In this document: positions 47,505 through 58,042 of the stretch, one piece after another | Position numbering within the stretch: the first letter of the stretch is position 1 | Layout of the letters: every line of letters begins with the position of its first letter | From: Spongilla lacustris | Lineage: Eukaryota > Porifera > Demospongiae > Spongillida > Spongillidae | Length of the DNA stretch: 64,000 nt | Direction: 5' to 3' | NCBI GenBank assembly: GCA_949361645.1 | Contig: OX442416.1 | Location: 4,254,629 to 4,318,628 of the forward strand | Made by a program: the position numbers and the translations under genes | The notes under the pieces: model-generated | Databases searched by the model: none | Told to the model about the DNA's origin: nothing | The model's input: the letters and a program-made list of their open reading frames with translations, nothing else

Positions 47505-48437
47505 ATGGACGGTAAAACGATTGTGGAAACCATTGTGGGTTTGTTAGACAAGATAAAATTGTCTACGTTTCTTGACGCATTCATCGCAATGAAGGGTTTT
47601 GAAAAGACTGTGGACGAAGCTGGGAAAGATCTTGTTTCTGAGGACCCAAAAGTATTTATGGCAATAGAAGACTTAAAGCTTCTTTATCACAAGGTGTTGG
47701 CAAAAGCGCGACAATTCGTACGTGCTTGCCAAGACATGGCCTTGAATGTGCGCAAGAGCAAAGTTGTGGAAGGGGTAGAACAGGACTTGAACAGTACGCG
47801 GACGGAACTAACGCGCTTTCTAAAGGACTTGCAGAACGATTTACATCGGTGCAGTTATTATTTGGAACAATTCGACATTACTCATGACGAATTCAGAAGC
47901 GAAATTGAACGAAGTAGCGATCACTTGTATAGCGAATCCGAGAAGCACGCAGCTATGGCAAAGTTAAATCTTTTAGTAACTGGTGGTTCTGGCTTAGCGG
48001 CGGTAACATCATTCGCGGGAAGTGTGGCTGTAGGTTTAGGAGCTGCGTCTTCAATTATGTACCCCCCTGTTGCGATTATATTAGCAACTGCAATGGTTAC
48101 AAGTGCCAGCGCGTTGAGTGGCTTGGCGGGTGCCTTTTGCCTTGAGACGAAAATTAGTATACAAAAAAAGAAGGTGTTTGTCGAGGCCGCACAGAAAATC
48201 ACCAACATTTATGGGCTATTAAGCAGTACTAATGGGAACATCGTTGACATGACTACGGAATTGGAAACTGTTAGAGAGAAAATTAATGGTGTTGCCAATA
48301 TACCTGGAATAACGGAAATTGCACTAGGTGACGATCGGAGTAAACTAAAGAGACACGTCGAAGAACTTGGAGGAGTGATGGAATACATTTTAACACAGGC
48401 AGAAAAATTCCTCACGTACACAGCAAAAAAAGTTTAG
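47505..48437 (+). CDS. 310-residue helical protein with central hydrophobic hairpin (possible membrane-inserting or pore-forming type)
   Basis: Single-exon ORF with a good initiation context (CAACATGGAC). It has no N-terminal signal peptide. Residues 1-150 are predicted amphipathic helices rich in heptad-like Leu/Val and charge. Residues 156-211 form a long uncharged Gly/Ala/Val/Ser stretch broken at YPP (186-188), i.e. a two-helix membrane hairpin. Residues 212-305 return to charged helices. This order (long helices, hydrophobic hairpin, long helices) is that of alpha-helical pore-forming proteins of the ClyA/HBL type and also resembles apolipoprotein-L-like proteins. No specific family signature is seen, so the function is inferred from architecture only. 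The last six codons and the stop derive from a MITE (48419-48531). A TATAAATA box lies about 60 bp upstream. Confidence 0.8.
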   Translation: MDGKTIVETIVGLLDKIKLSTFLDAFIAMKGFEKTVDEAGKDLVSEDPKVFMAIEDLKLLYHKVLAKARQFVRACQDMALNVRKSKVVEGVEQDLNSTRTELTRFLKDLQNDLHRCSYYLEQFDITHDEFRSEIERSSDHLYSESEKHAAMAKLNLLVTGGSGLAAVTSFAGSVAVGLGAASSIMYPPVAIILATAMVTSASALSGLAGAFCLETKISIQKKKVFVEAAQKITNIYGLLSSTNGNIVDMTTELETVREKINGVANIPGITEIALGDDRSKLKRHVEELGGVMEYILTQAEKFLTYTAKKV

Positions 48438-48531
48438 TGAAACGGCCAACTATATCACTCCAAATCCTGATTCTGAGTGATATAGTAAGCCGTTAATTTT
48501 GAGTGAAATCCACCAAACTTTTTTTGCTGTG
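48419..48531. mobile_element. 113-bp Tc1/mariner-type MITE, copy 1, overlapping a gene's 3' end
   Basis: TIRs are CACAGCAAAAAAAGTTTAGTG-like and their complement. TA dinucleotides at 48417-48418 and 48532-48533 are the target duplication. A palindromic ACTATATCACTC...GAGTGATATAGT core lies inside. Its left TIR encodes the C-terminal residues T-A-K-K-V and the TAG of the upstream ORF. Confidence 0.9.
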
Positions 48532-48539
48532 TAGGCGAT

Positions 48540-49060
48540 GTATGTATTATATAATAGAATTAGTATGTATAATGGAACGTTCTTTAGGCGTTTATGTATA
48601 AATGTACTGTAACAGAATGGAAACACCAATGCTCTCAATGAGAATATAGGCTCGTTTAGGATATAGTAACTGTTATGAATAAAATTGAGTGTGATGGACT
48701 GGGGACTCATTGTATTGTTCTTTGTACGCAGGCCTTGATGCTCATATTGTTACGGCGGCCTGACCTAAGGGTCAGCCGGCCTCTTCTGTGTATGCGTATA
48801 TATGTGCATGCATAGTGCTATGTGATGACCTTTGAATGAAATAGCGTCGTGTTCCTCTGAGTCTCGAGCGAGCGTGTCAGTCATCGCGTAGTTACACTAG
48901 GTGGCCCGTTACAGTTGTGTTACTCCTTAACGGCGGTTGTCACCGACCAGCGACAAATTAATTGTCTCGAGCTCCCACCTGGCGGATGTCGCCATTCAGC
49001 GACGTAATTGAGCCATCTACGTTCACTCCGTTATACGTACGTGCGTATAGAATTAGGACT
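48540..49060. other. No gene recognised; 3' flank
   Basis: AATAAA at about 48677-48682 (TGAATAAAATTG) is a possible polyadenylation signal for the 310-residue gene. The rest is CpG-containing unassigned sequence with repeated GGCGG...TGTCRCC...AGCGAC blocks near 48930 and 48980. Confidence 0.4.
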
Positions 49061-49067
49061 GCACATA

Positions 49068-49186
49068 CACAGCAAAATTTTTTTAGTGTGTTTCACTCAA
49101 AACGCAAACTATATCACTCAGAATCCTGATTCAGAGTGATATAGTTTGCCGTTTTGAGTGAAATACACCAAACTGTTTTTGCTGTG
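49068..49186. mobile_element. 119-bp Tc1/mariner-type MITE, copy 2
   Basis: Same family as 48419-48531: CACAGCAAAA termini, TA duplication at 49066-49067 and 49187-49188, and the same ATATCACTC core palindrome. Confidence 0.9.
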
Positions 49187-49234
49187 TATAGACAATTAAC
49201 AGTTATAGAACGTTTTTTTCCCATACACACTTTG

Positions 49235-50202
49235 TGTAGAAAATAATATTAGATGAGGCTGACCACTACTGACAGTGATCCGCATAACATATAGCAGATA
49301 TAGTGTGCCTGTCTGTGTACTTCAGAGGGGCGGAATAGCGATGTTTGTATACAGGGAAGACGTTACTATAAACATATCCATGATGTATTTATGGGAGCAG
49401 GTAACTAAAAACATGCATCAGTATCAGAACTTATTATGTGCCTGCACACTTGGGAGGGGGTGGAACAGAATGCCTGTACATAGGGGGTAACTAATGTTTT
49501 TATTTACTTTTTATTTGGGTTAGGATTGCCCTTCAGACCACACATTCCCGCTAATCACACTTACCGGCACAACTGTGTATATCATACGTTCTTGCCTAAA
49601 TGAAATGGACTAACAACAGGTACATCATTTCCAAATTGATCTACCCTAAGCATTTATGTGTGTGCATGCTGTCTTCATCACAAGGGAAAATAACTACATG
49701 TAGTAAACCGAAAAACAAATTACAATGTCGCATATGCTGTTAAAAATAGAGTTCCACGCGTATAGAGACCTGCAGTCTTAGCAGTTTTTGTCAAATGAAT
49801 GATACATTTTCCTGTCGTTTGAAAGCATTGAATTAGTCGGGAAATAAGCTCCCGCCTAAATATGGCCGTTATGCATGGTAACAAGCGGGATGGTACATTG
49901 GCAGGTTATTGGCGGGGGCAGCTGTAAGTGGCACCTGACAGCACTGGTAAAAGCAGTTGCTGGAGACTGTTGTTCAGGCTAAGCACTCGTGCACAGCATA
50001 ACGGTCAAGCACCAGAAATTTTGTTATTATCTGTTGCCGAACAAAACAATACACAATCACACAACACATAAAGCTGGGGCAGGGGCAGTGTTGCCGCGAA
50101 ACAACCTTCATCCTTAATTGTCTATATCGCGATATATCGCGATATGAGCATTTAATTGCGATATAAATATCGCGATATATTAAATTATTCATGATCAATT
50201 AT
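49235..50202. repeat. Segmental duplication B, copy 2
   Basis: Near-identical to 25038-25999. Differences are a few substitutions plus a GCACAGCATAACG insertion near 49993. Here the hAT-like element that begins at 50086 is complete and extends past the duplicated region. Confidence 0.92.
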
Positions 50203-50844
50203 CGCTCGGTTATTAAATGTTGGGGTGAATAGTTATGGTTACCACGAAGGATATGGTACAGGCATACGTGTACTTACGCTAAATCCACTTGCTACCACAG
50301 ACGATTTCATGAGCGTTGATCTCAAAGCCTTCAAACTGCCGTATGGGAGGCTTTGTATGGCATAAAAAAATCAATTGTTTTTTAGCTACATGATAGCTTG
50401 CGCAATGTTCCCAAGCAGCCTGCAAGCAGAAATCAATTTCAGAAAATATGTTCCATTCTTGTGGTGGAGGAATCACGAGCCATACGTCCCTACCATAGCT
50501 AAACCAGCAAGCAAGTACTTGTGCATATTTGCTTAGGTATTTTCCTTAAGAAGAAAAGGTTGCGCGCGTGGGGGCGTGGCATCTTGCATGAAAGGCTGCA
50601 TTGGCAAATGTATATTTCTAAGGCAAAATTCAAATTGAACTGGTTTAACTGTAACAGTAAATTATTTTCATTGATATACCTAAACGTATACTTGTTCTCT
50701 GCTCGTTTCTAAATTTTATTTTGTTTACGTCCGTATACGTTTATTTCGCGATATGGCTAAAGATTAATCGCAATATATCGCCTTCTGCGATATAAACATT
50801 TAATCGCGATATATCGCCTTTCGCGATATATCGCGGCAACACTG
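50086..50844. mobile_element. hAT-type non-autonomous element, 759 bp, 8-bp target duplication
   Basis: Starts CAGTGTTGCCGCG and ends CGCGGCAACACTG. Flanked by GGCAGGGG at 50078-50085 and 50845-50852, the 8-bp duplication expected for hAT. Subterminal TATCGCGATA words occur at both ends. No transposase frame is present inside. Confidence 0.92.
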
Positions 50845-50859
50845 GGCAGGGGGCTCAAA

Positions 50860-51630
50860 CATACACATGCGCCCACATCTCCTTATGTTTTATATCCACC
50901 ATAATAACCTCTAACTAGCATAGCCCAGCCACATACAACATCGAACACATTCTACAAAGAGTCCAACAGCTGCATGCACAGTTGCATTTGTTTTAACTCA
51001 ATCTCGGTGTGAAAGTGTGGATACATTTTAACATTCAACCCAAGTCAGTAGTTTTTCGCTGTGAGTCTGTGACCCGAACCCACAATCTCAAACACACTCA
51101 CATGCACCACACTTTTATGCTTCATGCCCTCGGACCTAAAATATCTCCTGCCCGTATAGCTGTTACCAAGAACAAGCAAGCAGAACCTAATTGCCTCGCA
51201 CTCGATCCCCATGCACTGTAAAAAATGAGTGCTATCCGAACACAACTCGCGATGTTGTAAAGCACTAACGTTGTGCTATGGAAGCAGTTTATTATATTCA
51301 CAACCACGTACATGTAGATGATTTCAGGATGTTACAAATGTATTCATTACTCCACCCACAAACATCCACTGTATTATTGAAAGAACTACCTATACATGTA
51401 TTAATTTGGCAGCACGTGGCAGATTTGCCGAAAGAATGGCAGATTTTGCTGCTTACATAAAAGAAGAATCCCTGAGTTAAGGGACAGCTTTGTGCAAGAC
51501 ATGCGTCCTAAAACACCGGGTAGAGAGAGAGTGACCTTTCTTGAACTAACGAAGAATAATGTGACCCGCTTCTTGCCGGGATAGAAAAATGAAGGTGAAT
51601 GTGTAACGGAAAAGTCTCTTGAGCCAAAGG
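50860..51630. other. No gene recognised
   Basis: Unassigned sequence. Short frames lack motifs. Confidence 0.4.
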
Positions 51631-51684
51631 TTTGTGTATCAGCAATACTTATAGTTGTCCTAGCTGTACGCTTTCCTTCACTCT

Positions 51685-52350
51685 GAAGAACAGGGAAAAG
51701 TTATAAACCTTCGGCCTGGATTTTTTTAGGATGTTTTTTTAACGAAAACACATCCTAATAGCGTGGAAATAGCGGCGTAAAAACATTCTTGAGATTGAGC
51801 GTCCACGGTGGGAATAGATATGGACAAAATCCATGTTGAAGCAATAAATATTTTCAAACATCAACATGGGTTTTGTTCGACAAAAACCAGGCGGCACATG
51901 GATTTTACACGCTCAATCTAAGGATGGTTTTTAATTCCTATAGGATAGGTTTTAAACCAACCTATAAAACCCAGGCTGGACGTTTATAACTTTTTCCTGT
52001 GTGGTTGGTACAACCGATCAGTCGGGTACCCATGCAGACTAAAACCCATCCTAAATAGCATAAAAAGCATGCATCCTGCGTCCAGGGTGGGAATAGTGTA
52101 AAAACCTTAGTGGGATTGAGCGTCCTGGGTGGGAATAGATATGATTCTACCCCAGTTTTGTCGAACAAAACCCATGTTGACGTACGTATGAATTGTTTTT
52201 GTTCGACAGAACCAGGGTAGAACCACATGTATTCCCATCCTGCACGCACAATCCGGGTAGGATGGTTTTAATGCTATATATAAGGACGGGTTTTTGTTAA
52301 AAACTAAGCCAAAAAAAATCCAGGTTGAACGTTTATAACTGTTTAATTTA
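51685..52350. mobile_element. Two related foldback elements, adjacent
   Basis: Repeated words in both orientations: GTTATAAAC / GTTTATAA at about 51700, 51982 and 52332; CCTGGATTTTTTT and AAAAAAATCCAGG; AACCCATGTTGA/TCAACATGGGTTTTG; GAGCGTCC...GGGTGGGAATAG. The pattern fits two diverged palindromic elements of about 290 and 350 bp, one next to the other. Their exact ends were not fixed. Confidence 0.65.
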
Positions 52351-52359
52351 TTATCCTAT

Positions 52360-53365
52360 AGGACATTGCGCCCTAGTGTGGAGTGTCCAGGAGGGGCGCT
52401 AGGGGGGGGGGACAGTTTGCCCTAGTGCAGAATGTCTGGGGGGACATTGTGCACTAGTGCAGAATGTCCGGGGGGGGGGGGGGGGGGGGGGCCGGGGGGA
52501 CAATCCACCCTCCCACACCGGATATTGTGCCTGTACATGTAGCACAAGTTTGCTATTTGCTCCGGCTATTCAAAACTCGCCAACCCATGCAATGCAAGTT
52601 TCGCGCGTCAATGGTAACCTAAGTATCATTTGTGGGTCCTCCAGTTGTTCAAATTTCTCCATTAATTGAGCAACCTTTTTGAATTTCCCCTGTTAGAAAT
52701 TAGCAACATGCTTCGAAGAACCGATAGGTGAACCCAAATTTTTAAATTCTGTTATGTGATGCCAAAGAACCTCAGACTTTTACAGATTGATACGCAGACC
52801 AAAGGAAGGTCCATTGGTATGACTGGATCAAATGGATAACGGCTCACGTTTAAAAGAACGACATTTAAAAATAAATACAACAAAACGGAGCTAGAATCTA
52901 GGTTCGCTCTATTGTACATGTGTCAACCAGTAGTTGCTGATAATAAACTTGATTACATAACCTGCATTATCAAAATATACAAGGAGACTTTTGTTAATCG
53001 TATTCATGACACATCAAATACTACACAGGACGTAGTGCCTGTTTACTGTTTCAGACCATTTTTATAGTTTCTTGTAAGGTTTTAATAACTGAGTCAGCAA
53101 AACTCTCAGTATATCTATACGATATACTATTAGGAAGAAAGCTATATATTGCGCGGCAACACTGCAACATCGCGCAAGTATTGACTAGGCAACAAATTAG
53201 TAATATTTCTTAGTTTACTCCAATAATTGATCGACCAAATCTACTACTTCTATTTAATTCTAAGCAAGGTCTTTTTGTCCCGTGATGATTTAAGTCTTGA
53301 TTCTCAACGCTTCTCGGTAGCAAAGATCTCGAGTGACTGGGAGTGGTTCTTTCTTCTCCGTTACT
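52360..53365. other. No gene recognised; G-rich tracts at 52380-52500
   Basis: GTGCAGAATGTCCGGGGGG-type units repeat three times near 52380-52500, with G-runs up to about 22. Confidence 0.45.
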
Positions 53366-53369
53366 CAAG

Positions 53370-53663
53370 CTACTTCTCGGAGTGGGACTTTCCATTAGTC
53401 ACGTGGCTTTTAAAGGCGAGACTCCTCCCTTCTCCATTACAAATCTTCTCGCCGCTCACTATGTGGATGGCGGACTGAAGTGCAGCTATACATACATCTA
53501 CGCACTGTTTATACGCGGAAAATTGCTGTGCAATTAGCGCAAGCTGCGATTTTTTATCATGATGGATTTTCTGTTCAAACGCTCTCAGAGCTTTGAGTTG
53601 GTCAGTAATAAGAGTGCTCAGTTGAATACACTTCAATTCGTAATTCAGGGCTTCGTCACTTTT
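53370..53663 (-). other. In-frame continuation of the nuclease-like gene beyond its stop
   Basis: Directly after the TAA of the upstream CDS, in the same frame, 97 codons remain open to the next stop. The start of the translation is helical and protein-like (SDEALNYELKCIQLSTLITD, then DKKSQLALIAQQFSAYKQC). It has no own ATG near its start. It could be the former C-terminal domain of the nuclease-like protein, separated by a nonsense mutation or a readthrough stop. Confidence 0.5.
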
Positions 53664-54644
53664 TTAGTTTGAATCGACATTGTACGCTTTGTCGGCCACG
53701 CGAGCTAAGGACTCGAATATACACAACAGAACCTTGGGATCGTAATCGCTAAAGTTTGGAACAAAAGCTACCATCTGATGGTGTTGGTCCGTCCACCCAA
53801 TCTTGATGACGTCACCGGGTAGATTGACAGCAATCGACGTTTTCATCGAAACGAAAATGCCAAATGGTGTTTCAGGATGTTCGCTCATCTCGCGGTATAA
53901 CTTGTCCACTTCAGTTTTTGGTACAGTGTTTTTGTAGTTCTTCACCTCGATGCGAGCTTGGCAATTGCCAATGGCAACGCATATATCAGCACTGTGAGGA
54001 ACCTTACTGGTGTCACTGACTTTCCACGTTGTGTGCGTCGCTATCCGGTCGACAAATTCTGTTTCACCTTGCCTTCCTCTGGCGACGGACGACCTGGATA
54101 CCTTCTCGTTCAGTTGCTCCTGCAACTGCCTCACTCGTTGCCATTCCTGATCGAGCCGCTCTCTGTCCTTCTCGGCCTCCTTCTTGTACCTGTCTTCCAT
54201 AAGACGCAGGCACTCGTCCCTTGTTTGATCCAATAACTCTTTCGCTCTAGCCAGCTCAATCTTCACCTTTTCGTGCACGTCCTCCTTCAGACACAAGTTG
54301 TTCGCCTTCGCTAAGGACAGCTCCAGTTTTAGCTGTTCGACCTCGCCCTCTCTCTCCAACATAGACGCCTTGTACTGGCTGGTGACGGCTTTGACGGCCC
54401 TCTCTTGCTCGTCGCGAATCTCAGCCACTTCTTTCTCAAGGGCTTCTTTATACGATACCTGATTGCTGGACTGACTGAGGAACGAGTACGCTTTGACGGC
54501 GAGGTCGAGCACCAGGGCCAGATCACTTGGCACCAGTTGGTAGAGTATTTGAGGGACCTCGTAGTTCTTAGGGATAGTAAGCGTGAAGGATTGCTTCCCT
54601 TCTGACGAAGACAGGATAAGTATGTCACCGATGCTATTCGCCAT
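53664..54644 (-). CDS. Coiled-coil protein with PD-(D/E)XK nuclease-like domain
   Basis: ATG at 54644 (MANSIGDILILSS); an upstream in-frame TTG is ignored. The protein has 326 residues. Residues 1-60 form a compact N-terminal region, and residues 66-185 are a charged coiled coil (Glu/Lys/Leu rich). From about 187 comes a restriction-endonuclease-like core: GRQGETEF with E196, SADICV with D220, IEVKNY with E233 and K235, then helices to 326. The D-x12-ExK spacing and an upstream helix-borne Glu fit the PD-(D/E)XK nuclease fold. Substrate and pathway are unknown. Coiled-coil nucleases of this type occur in large DNA viruses, bacteria and some eukaryotes, so horizontal origin is possible but unshown. 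It is a single exon, with 97 further in-frame codons after the stop. Confidence 0.8.
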   Translation of the reverse strand: MANSIGDILILSSSEGKQSFTLTIPKNYEVPQILYQLVPSDLALVLDLAVKAYSFLSQSSNQVSYKEALEKEVAEIRDEQERAVKAVTSQYKASMLEREGEVEQLKLELSLAKANNLCLKEDVHEKVKIELARAKELLDQTRDECLRLMEDRYKKEAEKDRERLDQEWQRVRQLQEQLNEKVSRSSVARGRQGETEFVDRIATHTTWKVSDTSKVPHSADICVAIGNCQARIEVKNYKNTVPKTEVDKLYREMSEHPETPFGIFVSMKTSIAVNLPGDVIKIGWTDQHHQMVAFVPNFSDYDPKVLLCIFESLARVADKAYNVDSN

Positions 54645-54664
54645 CACAAACCCCAGCAACAAGA

Positions 54665-55030
54665 ATGACCTTAATTGGTGTGTCGGTCATACTCTAGTAC
54701 AAATTTCTTATTATTAGCATATGCTCACTATAGTATATATATACGGTATTGAATTTTGACACATTGTATTGTTAATTAATGTGGGGAATGTAAACTCCCG
54801 GCCCCCAACAAACGCGGGACTAGCAACTTTTAATAAATGGATTCATTGAAGGTGACCGATGGGAGGCCTGTCACACACATAAATCTCCAAAATGCTGAGC
54901 CTTTGGCAACTTAACTGTTAGTTAGCCTTACAGTATATACACTTGTTTTTGTAGAGCTGGGCACAATCAGTACCTTCTGGGTCAGAATGATCTAAACATA
55001 TCGCATTCTATGCATGTATATATACAGTGC
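54665..55030. other. No gene recognised; 5' flank of the nuclease-like gene
   Basis: AT-rich, with ATATATATAC at about 54735-54744. Confidence 0.4.
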
Positions 55031-55145
55031 AATTCACAACCTGACCCGCTTTAAACCGGGCCGCCCGTTTTAAAGCCGGCCGCCCGTTTTAAAGCGGGTT
55101 GACCGGCTTTAAAGCCGGCCAACCCGATTCATGACCTGACCCAGT

Positions 55146-55403
55146 TCAAAACTTCGATCGATTCATCATTCGTCTCAATGTGCATGCGCGCGTGAGAGAT
55201 ACCAAACTGGCGATGTTAAGGAGTTCGTACTTGTTCTTCTTTACAAAGTAGCGCAAGTTCTTGTCACTGGACGATGGATCTTTTATAGTAGCAGTAATTT
55301 TTTCACCATACTCCAGCCAATACACGCCACTTGTTCCTCTAACGCCTGGAGGAAAATTTTCCATAAGAAAGGCAGCAAATTCTTTTTCTCGTGCTTCTTC
55401 CAT
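55146..55403 (-). CDS. 85-residue ORF inside the TIR element, unidentified
   Basis: ATG at 55403 (MEEAREKEFAAFLMENFPPG). The frame reads like folded protein, with FPPGVRGTSGVYWLEYGEKI and NLRYFVKKNKYELLNIASL. Upstream the frame remains open for seven more codons. It may be an exon of an element-encoded or captured gene. I do not recognise the domain. Confidence 0.45.
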   Translation of the reverse strand: MEEAREKEFAAFLMENFPPGVRGTSGVYWLEYGEKITATIKDPSSSDKNLRYFVKKNKYELLNIASLVSLTRACTLRRMMNRSKF

Positions 55404-55679
55404 TGAGATGGTACTTGCTCCCAAACGGATGTAAGAAATATAGCCTTATACATGTATAATAATCTACGTTGCTCCGGAGCCCTGGATACAAATGAGCTGA
55501 AGCCTATGCTTTGACAGATGTATGTGTTACCCGGCTGAGAACATGCAGAATGATGCAGTGAAGAAAGTTTCCTAGCGTGTCTCAAAATTACATTGCGATC
55601 GACAGGTCGACCTTTAAGTCCTGTATGATACGAAGAAACAGTTGTGTATATTACTACTTGAACATGACCCATTCATTAA

Positions 55680-56090
55680 TTGTTTGTATATGCTAAACGT
55701 GTTTTTTTAATTTATCGCAAGTATATATTATCATAACAGGATAACTTACACAACAATAACGATAAATAATAAGTACTTATTAAACAGACTATACTACCTA
55801 AGCCTAACTATAATGTATCAGACATAGGCTACTCAAATGATTGGGGCACACTTCTCGTCAAAATAGCTCTTGCTATGCTACCAGTTAGCACCAGACTAAG
55901 TCTGCCAAAAAGATCAGCCGGCAGCTAGTGACCTTACTTTTCGGCAGAGAAACACAGATGGCAAGCCGAGTGGCTGTTATAAAATGTAACCTAAACGGCT
56001 GGTGGACGCTAACTTACCGTTGAGAAAGTAACAACAAATGTGTCTATCGTATCAAAACCGGCCGGTGCCAGTAAAATTGAGTAAAAAAAA
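55680..56090. other. No gene recognised within the TIR element
   Basis: AT-rich interior without a supported frame. Confidence 0.4.
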
Positions 56091-56466
56091 CGCATCAGGA
56101 AACTCGGTCCCCCCCTCCGCCCCCTACCCGGACCAAGATGCCTGGATGTACAAATAATTACCCGGACCCATATGCCTAGGCATTTGGGTCCGGGGGGGGG
56201 GGGGGGGGGGGACCCAGTTGCCTAGGCATATGGGTCCCCCCGGACCCAAAATAGGGGGGGGGACTCACATGCCTGTGACACCGGCTTTAAAGCGGGCCGC
56301 CCGCTTTTTAGCCGGTTGACCGGCTGCAAAGCGGGTCGACCCGCTTTAAAGCGGGTATAAGGTTGTGAATCGGGCAGTAACATATATATATATATATATA
56401 GAGTGTAATCTTATTTAGGGCTAATCTTATTGTGGGGTGGTTCGTTTGTGCTACTGATATGCATGC

Positions 56467-56521
56467 ACTATATTATTACATTGGCAGGATGTCGCGACAT
56501 CCTGCCAATATAATAATATAG
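56467..56521. repeat. Near-perfect 55-bp palindrome
   Basis: ATTGGCAGGATGTCGCGACA and its continuation TCCTGCCAAT are centred on TCGCGA. Arms of about 27 bp extend into ATATTATTA/TAATAATAT. Confidence 0.9.
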
Positions 56522-56529
56522 CTTGTGAA

Positions 56530-58025
56530 TTGTACTGCGGAGATGGAAGCGTCCACATGTATTCTGGCAGGTAAGTTGGCGGATGAATTGAGCTATAAGC
56601 GGAAGAAGTGTGCAAGTTGGCATGTCGTTGTTGTACTTCTACCAAGAAACTTTCTCGATCCAGACACTTATTCAATTTCACCAAAAACCTTATGACCAAT
56701 CACTTGCCTTCCTCTGTTGTACTTCCGTTTACCAAACTTACTTTCATTAATTTCTACTTCAATACCTGGGCCTCCAATTACAGAAGGATGGTCAACTGTG
56801 TAGTAAACAGATGCCAACCTGACCTTTGTTATTGTCAAAACCAGTAGTTGCAAGGAAACAATCACCGCTGCACAATGAATGCTTTAAATGCAAACCAGCT
56901 CTCAATTGCAAGCGTGCATGATGAAGAGATTTAAACTAACTTGCTGCCCATGCAGGTCTACCGATTGCACTGATGCATGGGTTAATTCACTGTTATACAT
57001 GCAAAATGTAATCAGTAGGCTAGGCCTATACATCTCAGTACATGTACTTGCATGTGCATGTGCACCTAAAAAGGTTGCATGCATGGTATATGGATAAAAT
57101 GCAGAGTGCAGCGGTGCAGACGTGTTATCTTGCGCCGCATTGTCTTGCATAATGCACAATGAACTTAACTTTCGCAGCCGCGACTATAACAGCATAATTG
57201 GATCACCATCAACCGCATGCATATGTATGGCAATGCACGCGCATGCATGCACGAATAATGCTCACGCAACTAGTGAAATGAACAAGAAAAGCGTGGAAAT
57301 TGCCAAGTAAAATATGTAGAGTCCTATAAAAATCCTACGTATAAGTTAAGCGTTGAAACAGACAACAACTTTGAAAGTAATACCGCGAGTGCTATACTTA
57401 CAAAGAAAATTATATGAAGCATATCCCACGTGGCATGCACGACACATCAAGTATTATAAATCCACTGGGTTTGAGCAAGGATTGTAATAGTTAATAAGTT
57501 ATAAACCCTTTGTTCGAGCTATTAGGCTAGACAACGATAAAAGAACTGCTATACACATTGCACACTGCATGCCGTGAGGCATATCAGATATACACTGTAT
57601 ATTGTGTGACGCATGATTTCTGAATGGTTGCATCTAGCACGCAGAATTATTTATCAACTAACTGACTTTTATATCCATGCACATATGCGTGGGCGTACCG
57701 CAGTAGTATCGCAGTGCCACACCCTCGCGCTTGTTGCCACGCTGTAGACCTTCGTTATTTTACAATTTAATTGTACCAGATTTAGTTACATTTGCACGTG
57801 AGCGAAAATTCGTCATAAGACGTCATGAATTATTTAAAATGGTATTACAGATGATATTTATAATATCTTTCGTCATCTTTTAAATACATTTATGAATAAA
57901 TTATGCGTGGTTGAAATTAATTTATTTAAGGGTGCTTAATGTTTATTAACTTTATTTCATGAAAAGTGTATATTATAATCAAATCCACTTTAAAAGTATA
58001 CTAAACATGTTTGAAATTCAAATAA
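56530..58025. other. No gene recognised
   Basis: Unassigned, increasingly AT-rich toward 58000. Short frames at 56608 and 56888 (plus) have no motif. Confidence 0.4.
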
Positions 58026-58042
58026 CAGGATGACCGCATATA

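Larger units (their letters stand above)
55033..56373. mobile_element. ~1.34-kb TIR element with GC-rich palindromic termini
   Basis: The left end is ATTCACAACCTGACCCGC; the right end read inward is ATTCACAACCTTATACCCGC. About 100 bp at each end consists of TTTAAAGCGGGTNGACCCGC-type nested palindromes. It contains an open frame (55146-55403), palindromic GGACCCATATGCCTAGGC words and a poly-G run near 56192-56210. No target duplication was found, so the superfamily is undetermined. Confidence 0.65.
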
